NCBI RefSeq assembly: GCF_038396675.1
Contig: NC_088921.1
Location: 40,910,001-40,974,000, forward strand
Direction of reading: 5' to 3'
DNA length: 64,000 bases
Source of the DNA: Hydra vulgaris
Taxonomy: Eukaryota; Cnidaria; Hydrozoa; Anthoathecata; Hydridae
In this document: piece after piece, positions 58,431 to 64,000 of the stretch
How the letters are laid out: every line of letters begins with the position of its first letter
How positions within the stretch are numbered: position 1 is the first letter of the stretch
The notes under the pieces: generated by a model
Seen by the model: only the letters and a program-made list of their open reading frames with translations
Told to the model about the DNA's origin: nothing
Database searches by the model: none
Position numbers and translations under genes: made by a program

Positions 58431-58612
58431 GAAGTATCCAGAAGTTTCCAGAAGTTTCCAGAAGCATGCAGAAGCTTCCAGAAGTTTCCAGAAGAAGCAT
58501 CTGGAAGCATCCAGTAGCATTCAGAAATATCCAGAAACATTCACAAGCATCCAGACGCATCCAGAAGCTTCCAGACGCATCAAAAAGAAGCATCTAGAAT
58601 CATCCAGAACAG
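58431..58612 (+). promoter_or_regulatory. Heat-shock-element-like 10-bp tandem array (about 15 units)
   Basis: The units follow a period of 10 bp, best seen at 58441-58490 as GAAGTTTCCA repeated. GAAnnTTCnnGAAnnTTC is exactly the alternating-pentamer arrangement bound by heat shock factor trimers. The 5' six units are good; later units degrade to GAAGCATCCA and GACGCATCCA. The array ends about 20 bp before a TATA box. Binding is an inference from the motif; the array could also be a simple minisatellite. Confidence 0.6.
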
Positions 58613-58633
58613 GTTCACACAGGTTCATTTTAC

Positions 58634-58672
58634 TATATAAGAGACATGTAAATCGACATGTAATTCAGTCAG
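58634..58672 (+). promoter_or_regulatory. Core promoter of the Tc1 element: TATA box and initiator
   Basis: TATATAAG starts at 58634 and an initiator-like TTCAGTC at 58664-58670 (A at 58667) lies 33 bp downstream, the normal TATA-to-start spacing. The leader from there to the first ATG at 58921 is about 255 nt. Confidence 0.55.
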
Positions 58673-58920
58673 TATATGGAAGTCAATCAGTCAGTATTAT
58701 CAAGACAGTTTATCGAAGTGAGTTTTATCAAAATGTTTTATCGAAGAACATCAATACTAGAAGTGAAATAAAACAAGTGTTTCATTACATCAATACAGTC
58801 CACATCCAACCAAAACGTTGTGTTCCACAGAGCATTATTGTATCATCACAAGGTAACACGGTAAGCCTTGAGAAGCGTGATTATTTATTTTTATTATTTT
58901 TATGACTTCAAGTGCAAAAA

Positions 58921-59926
58921 TGGCTCCCAACAGTCTTGAATTGGAACTAAGAAAGAAAATTATTGGCGATTACGTAAGTGGAATGTCACAAAAAGTATTT
59001 GTGATAAATATTGCGTGAAAAAATGGACCGTATCAAGACTATGTTCCAAATATCGTTCTACGGGGAAGTTGGCAGCAGATAACAAAGGTGGAAGACCGCG
59101 TTCCACCAATTCTAGAGAGGATCCTATGATTGTCAGATCCGTCAAGAAGGATCCCTGGATATCATCAGTCGAGATACAAAAGCAATTAGAGCTGCCTGTA
59201 TCGGACCGAACAATCAGACGACGTGCTGTTGAAGCCGGATTGTTTTCTCGACACCCTGCAAAGAAACCGCTGATTTCACTAAAAAACCAGAAGAAAAGAC
59301 TCCTGTTTGCTACATCTCATATTGACTGGAATGTGCAGAAATGGCGAACTATCCTGTTCAGTGATGAATCGAAGTTCAACGTCATTGGGAGCGATAGCAT
59401 TTGCCGTGTACGTCGACCGGTCGGAAAACGCCTCGATTTACGTTACTGTCATAAGACCGTGAAGCATAGTGGAGACAATGTAATGGTCTCGGGATGTTTT
59501 TCTGCTAACGGTCTAGGTCCAATACATCGAAACAATGAAATAATGGACCGTTTAATGTATAAAAATATCCTGAAAGATGTTATGTTGCCTCATGCTGAAT
59601 GAAATATGCCAATAAAATGGGTTTTTCATCAAGACAACAATCCGAAATACACTGCAAAAGTAGTCAAGCAGTGGTTTCAATACAACCACCTATCAGTGAG
59701 GGATTGGCCGCCTCAATCTCCGGAATTTAACTCTATTGAGAACCTGTGGGACATCGTCAACCGCGGAATTAATTGTGAAGGTGTTCGTAATAAGGATCAA
59801 GTGTTTGAACAAACCCAAAAGGCCTGGGCAGCGATTCCACAAAGTTTCACTGATCACCTGATCAAATCTATGCCTCGAAGATGCAAGGCTGTGATTGACA
59901 ACAAAGGATTCGCCACAAAATATTGA
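58921..59926 (+). pseudogene. Tc1 transposase with one frameshift and one stop
   Basis: From the ATG at 58921 the frame reads MAPNSLELELRKKIIGDYVS GMSQK; a one-base shift near 58990 then leads into the long frame SICDKYCVKKWTVSRLCSKY. The paired helix-turn-helix domain follows (GRPRSTNSREDP and VSDRTIRRRAVEAGL). The catalytic core has WRTILFSDESKFNVIGSDS (first Asp), WVFHQDNNPKYTAKVVKQWF (second Asp) and DWPPQSPEFNSIENLWD (Glu). Thirty-four residues separate the second Asp from the Glu, so this is a DD34E Tc1 enzyme. A TGA after MLPHAE at about 59600 is the only in-frame stop and probably replaces a Trp codon. The C-terminus ends IDNKGFATKY with a normal stop. All catalytic residues remain, so this is a young, nearly intact copy. 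Confidence 0.93.
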
Positions 59927-60089
59927 TAGCGAAATACAGCTTGGTCAACATTATGTCGAGTTGCACTTATTTTGTCCAGAAGGAAATCAACTTTTTTAAT
60001 ACTTTTGATTAATTTATTAATTTTCGTGTACAAAATTATAATTAAAAAATTTTTTTTTTCATTTTTAGTTTAAAAGGTCATTTTTTCTG

Positions 60090-60340
60090 CAATAAACTAT
60101 AAAATAACAATTTTTTTTAAAAAATAATTGTTATTTTTGAAATTTTTATAAAATTTTGCTTCTTTTGAGACCCAACATGACATACTTTTGTAAAACCTTT
60201 TTTTACATAATATTAGGGACCTATTAAAATTTTAAAGGTCTTGAGGAACCTCAAGATAATTTCCTAGAGCATTGATATTTTTCCAGAGTATTTCTGAAAT
60301 GAATAGACAACTTATGCACACCCAGGCTTAACGAATTGTA
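60090..60340. repeat. Diverged relative of the 3107-3720 foldback MITE (one arm)
   Basis: TTTTGCTTCTTTTGAGACCC AACATGACATACTTTTG and later AGGTCTTGAGGAACCTCAAG resemble the right arm of the foldback at 3107-3720. Only one arm is present. Confidence 0.6.
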
Positions 60341-60364
60341 AAAAAAACTATAATTCACTCCACC

Positions 60365-60554
<190 letters not shown>

Positions 60555-60669
60555 GATATGAATATAAGAAATAAGAGTTTGTTTTTTTTGGATATTATTT
60601 AATTTAATAATTTTGTCGTACCTTAAACCAGCATTTTCACCATTATTGCGTCTTTCCACTTTAACTTCT

Positions 60670-61080
60670 ACTTCAGCCAGGAGTCTTTTTCTACTGAGGT
60701 GAGGATGAGGGAGGGGGGAGGGGATTTCGGGTGGCACCAATCAAAGGGGGAAGGGGGCAACCAACTTACAAAGGTACATGCATTTATTTTCTAATATGAA
60801 ACATACATGATTCATTTTCTAATGAATATAAAATTAAGGCCATTAGATCTTTATTGCATTTTTTCATGCTTTTACCATAAGATTCGAATTTTGATAGTGA
60901 CTATCAAAAATTTGCGGCAGATTTTCCAGCAAATATACAATTTTATGGTCTTAAAAGAGAATTAATAAAAGTTAATTAAATTACTAAAAGTTAGTTGCCA
61001 CCCTCCCCCTCCTTTGATTGGTGCTACCCCAAATCCCCTCCCCCTTCATCGTCACCTCAGTGAGTAGGGAATGGGGGGCT
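60670..61080. mobile_element. Foldback MITE with G/C-rich arms
   Basis: GAGGTGAGGATGAGGGAGGG, GGGATTTCGGGTGGCACCAA and CAAAGGGGGAAGGGGGCAAC (60695-60765) pair with GTTGCCACCCTCCCCCTCCT, TTTGATTGGTGCTACCCCAA and CCCCTTCATCGTCACCTCAG (60990-61065). The loop of about 220 bp is AT-rich. No duplication was identified. Confidence 0.85.
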
Positions 61081-61151
61081 CCAGACCACATACAGACCTC
61101 TGATTACCTATAATAAAATAGAATTTAAATAAATAATGGTTTCATTTTGAA

Positions 61152-61200
61152 ATTAATTTAGATATTTAGATATTAGGTATCTAAATATCTAAATTAATAA
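61152..61200. repeat. Perfect 22-bp-arm hairpin
   Basis: AATTAATTTAGATATTTAGA TA and its complement are separated by only four bases. It sits at the edge of the repeat copy at 61170-62130. Confidence 0.95.
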
Positions 61201-62130
61201 AGAGACCCTCATTTGAACCATAATGAACGTCTCTAAAAAGTTACTGACCCCTTTATTTGTGCCCCTATCTACTATATAGACCAGATCAAGAAGAGGACCA
61301 TCAACCATATCTTTTTTTTTATATTAAGAGATGAATTATAATTAGTTGCACCATCGCATTGGCTAGTTGGCAGATTAGAGGGACACAGGTTTCTAGTAAT
61401 ACATTCAACCGTTGATAATTGAAAAATAGGGTGATTTAAAAATACTGGCATTTTTGATGTGGATTTGACAAGTTTATAATGTTTGCATTTTCAGATAGTT
61501 GGGTCTAATGGTCTTATATGCTGTTAATTGTAGATCAAAACAAAGTGTTAGAAAAATTTTAAGGCATCTTAAAATGGCTGAAAATTGGACTTTTTATGGC
61601 GAGTGGACATTTGCTTTTAGATATATTTGAGTTCTAAACTACAACAAGGTGCCTATTTTTTGTCCATTTATTGCAGACAGTAGTAGCTAATCAGAAAACT
61701 TATCTGTAAAGACTTGTGGATGAATAGAATAATGCTACAGTTAGTTTCATTTTGGCATACTTTAGCAACTTTAGGTTTTTTTCCAAAGTTGAGGAGATCA
61801 TAATTTTTTTCTTATTTAACACAAGTTAATAAAAATCACTTTTTTAAAGAGAGAACTATCCAGAAAATAGTTCTAGAAAAAAAGAGACACTTGTTGAAAG
61901 TGATATAAAAGCTATACAGCTTTAAAGTAGTCTGTTTTGACCATTTGTAAAACAAAGGGGCCACTACGTCATGTTTCTAAGGCTATAATTTCTGAACCGT
62001 TTTACTTGAAAGTCTGAAATTTCAAATTTAACCTATCTACATAATGCACATAACAATATGTAAAAATCAGGAAAATCAGAGATGGTGAACCACAGGCCAT
62101 TGGTTGAAATATAATGGTTTGACCCTTTTG
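61170..62130. repeat. Dispersed repeat, longer copy, inverted relative to 54640-55065
   Basis: It matches the shorter copy at both ends and has about 480 bp of extra middle sequence (about 61330-61810). No frame in the extra part resembles a protein. A nonautonomous element with unknown ends is likely. Confidence 0.8.
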
Positions 62131-62329
62131 CAAATAAATATTACAACACATTTTGTTTTTATTATTTTACTTTTCATTTAGTTTTTTATTAATGACGCAA
62201 TTTAGTATTTTATTATTTATTTGATATTAGTAATGCTTGCTTCAAATATATTCAAACTGAACCTTAGGTATGGCCGAAATGTAGAAACATTCATTAAGGT
62301 TTTTGGTTCCTCAACAGACTATTTTTTTA

Positions 62330-64000
62330 ACGTTTTTCAGCTTGTTCACCTGAAATTAGTATTATTATTGCTATTCAACATGTTAAACATGAAAAACCAG
62401 AAATACAAGACAAAGACATTAACAGAGAAAGACAGAAAAGAAATGGCATCTTACTTGACATAGTTATGCCTGTTTCAGAAAATGAACAGTTTTTAAGGTA
62501 GTCTCAACCTGACTCTGCAACCACTAAAATTAGCTGAACATGTTTAAGTCAGATTTCAAATGCTGGGTTTATTAATGACATTGGAAACTTTGTCGGTACA
62601 ACGATTGATGATATAACTATAAAAAACAAGTTAGAATTGTCATGGAAACCATCAACTGACTACAAAATGCCGCATTCAGTTCATATTAAGAAAAATAATT
62701 GAGAAAGCGATGTCTTAACCATTCTCATCTCAAAAATACGAATGGTTAGTATATTTAGAAAGAAAAAAGGGACTACCCAGTGGGCCTGCATTGTCCCTAG
62801 ACGTCCATTGGACGTCTTACAGACGTCTTAGCGGACGTCTTCTGAACGACGCGCGCCCACTGGGTATACTGCAAATATTGTGCATTATTTTTACCGGACT
62901 GCAGGATCTCATAAACAAGTTGCACTTTAGAAACTAGTCAAGCAACAGATACAGAGATGATGAAAAATGTGTCGGTGAAAAAAAGATGGTTCTAGGTTTA
63001 TGTCGTCATTGCAAAAAGAAGCGGTAGTTGAAATTCAACAAGTTGCGTCAAATGATGTTTGGTGTCCATGTTACAATCATGCTTTAAATTCAACTTTATC
63101 CGAAAATTCGAACGTACAAGCAATAAGAAATTGTTTAAGGGTTATTAGCGAAGTTGTTTCTTTTTTCAATGCTTCTGCAAAACGAAATTTTATTACATAA
63201 AAAATGCTAAATTTACAACTACTTTTACTCTGCGAAACACGATAGGTTGAAAGACATGATGCTTTGTTGACCTTTAGTGTTGAGCTTCCACAAATAATTG
63301 CTGCAGTGGACAATATATTTAAATGGAATGAAAGAACATCTTCATCAAAAGCAAGAATTTTATTGATATCAATTAGAGAAAGTGATTTTATTGTTTCTTT
63401 AGGCTGTGCAGTTCATGTGTTCTCCTTAACAAATGGTCTAAGTTAGTTGTTTCAAAAAAAAAGTTTAGAATTACATAAAGCAAAAAATTGCATTAAAGAT
63501 CTATTATTAATTGTTTTAAAACATAAAAGAGAAAACTGCAAAGAAATTTTTAAGGAAATTTTTAGAACCGCAAAAAAAAAAAAAATTTTTCGAAAAAGAT
63601 GGTAGTTATACCTACAAAAGAATAGTACAACGACAGACATGTCGTGAAAATATACCTTTAGATAAAAAATTAGATAAAATGGAAGAATATTACAGGCAAC
63701 CAATTTACATTCCTCTTATTAATGCGTTAATATTGGACATAAATACACGTTTTTCTAATGAAAATTTCCCATGTCTTCAAATCTACGCTTTGATGCCAAA
63801 AAATATACTAAATCATAAAGATATTGTTGAAATATCTTTTGGCAATCTATGGCGTAATGTCTATGGCGTCATTCTTGGACTTGGTATCCACACTTACCTG
63901 CACCTGAATTTAAATCGGAAATTAAACTATGGCAGTGCAAATTCATAAAGATAAAATATAAGGGAGGAATCACATCACTACCTATTGATCTTTCTTTTGT
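62330..64000 (+). pseudogene. hAT-type transposase relic (ZMYM/TTF-finger group), partial at window end
   Basis: The plus strand follows the family order with breaks. An acidic/basic N-terminal part is followed by the TTF-type zinc finger start AGFINDIGNFVGTTIDDITI with SWKPSTDYKMPHSVHIKKNN, then EWLVYLERKKG interrupted by an 89-bp MITE and resumed as YCKYCALFLPDC. Next are DVWCPCYNHALNSTLSENSN, LRVISEVVSFFNASAKRNFI and CETRxVERHDALLTFSVELP (the RW-like ERHD block), and PQIIAAVDNIFKWNERTSSS KARILLISI. The C-terminal hAT dimerisation region begins KLWQCKFIKIKYKGGITSLP near 63915 in a shifted frame and runs off the window edge. Stops at 63198, 63240 and 63447 and shifts near 63580 show it is dead. 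Confidence 0.88.
62776..62864. mobile_element. 89-bp MITE inserted in the hAT transposase, TA duplication
   Basis: It begins CCCAGTGGGCCTGCATTGTC and ends CGACGCGCGCCCACTGGG. TA flanks it on both sides (62774-62775, 62865-62866), and removing it with one TA restores the reading frame across the TTF finger. The interior has four GACGTC or GACGTCY motifs in a row. The seven terminal bases CCCAGTG also end the 8-kb element at 38640-46643. Confidence 0.85.

Larger units (their letters stand above)
58138..59990 (+). mobile_element. Tc1-type transposon with IR/DR-like left end, nearly intact transposase
   Basis: The left end has two copies of a terminal motif in the same direction, about 195 bp apart: GGGCAAAACATTTGCAACC at 58147 and GGACAAAACAAGTGCAACT at 58341. 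The inverse, GTTGCACTTATTTTGTCC, lies at about 59953-59970 on the right. Two direct repeats within an inverted end recall the IR/DR design of Sleeping Beauty-like Tc1 elements. A second right-hand motif was not found, so the right end may be shortened. Between the inner repeat and the ORF lie a 10-bp repeat array and a core promoter. Confidence 0.8.

Noticed and set aside
58328-58597. Plus-strand 89-codon frame with KFPEVSR repeats
   Set aside because: It translates the 10-bp repeat array and lies upstream of the likely transcription start of the Tc1 element.

Overview
This is an AT-rich animal nuclear genome window, most likely from the cnidarian Hydra. That inference rests on very long (AT)n microsatellites, short exons in a sea of low-GC sequence, cnidarian-like host proteins, and a dense mix of hAT, P, Tc1/mariner and non-LTR elements. 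The species call is an inference; no search was run. Nothing here looks bacterial or organellar.

Host genes, all on the minus strand. (1) Four phase-compatible exons (15017-15271, 6765-6972, 547-696, 211-413) encode the PPR and N-terminal part of mitochondrial RNA polymerase (POLRMT). The catalytic exons lie beyond the left edge, and one intron exceeds 8 kb and is full of transposon debris. (2) A two-exon fragment of a gene I do not recognise (25718-25823 joined to 25123-25523) sits just downstream of (3) a complete, intronless MAEA, a GID/CTLH E3 ligase subunit (26153-27307). (4) A complete, intronless CRYM-like ketimine reductase lies at 29495-30445.

Almost everything else is mobile DNA, much of it with readable boundaries. 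From the left: an hAT-type element with 8-bp duplications (851-2951) holding a LINE relic; a 614-bp foldback hAT MITE (3107-3720); a palindromic MITE (5819-6333); a Tc1 relic (8990-9480); a foldback built from a GTTTGTTTATGCGA element (9813-11040); an hAT-type element (16763-18806) with a second element nested in it (17110-18060); and a nearly full-length but dead non-LTR retrotransposon (20160-22920, minus).

The right half holds two 5'-truncated LINEs of one family (31694-32810, 33886-34310); a GTTTGTTTATGCGA element cluster flanked by a 74-80 bp direct repeat (35944-37650); and an 8.0-kb element (38640-46643) that splits a LINE. Inside that element are a 3.2-kb foldback and a complete-ended P element (42479-45324) with THAP and P-type transposase remains. 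Further right are tRNA-derived SINEs, hAT and Tc1 relics, a second LINE (55600-58060, minus), a Tc1 element with a conspicuous heat-shock-element-like 10-bp repeat array and core promoter (58138-59990), and an hAT transposase relic (62330-64000) cut by an 89-bp MITE.

The most unusual items are the heat-shock-like promoter of the Tc1 element, the 8-kb palindrome-ended element with its relation to the 89-bp MITE, the long direct repeat around the GTTTGTTTATGCGA cluster, and the unrecognised spliced gene downstream of MAEA.
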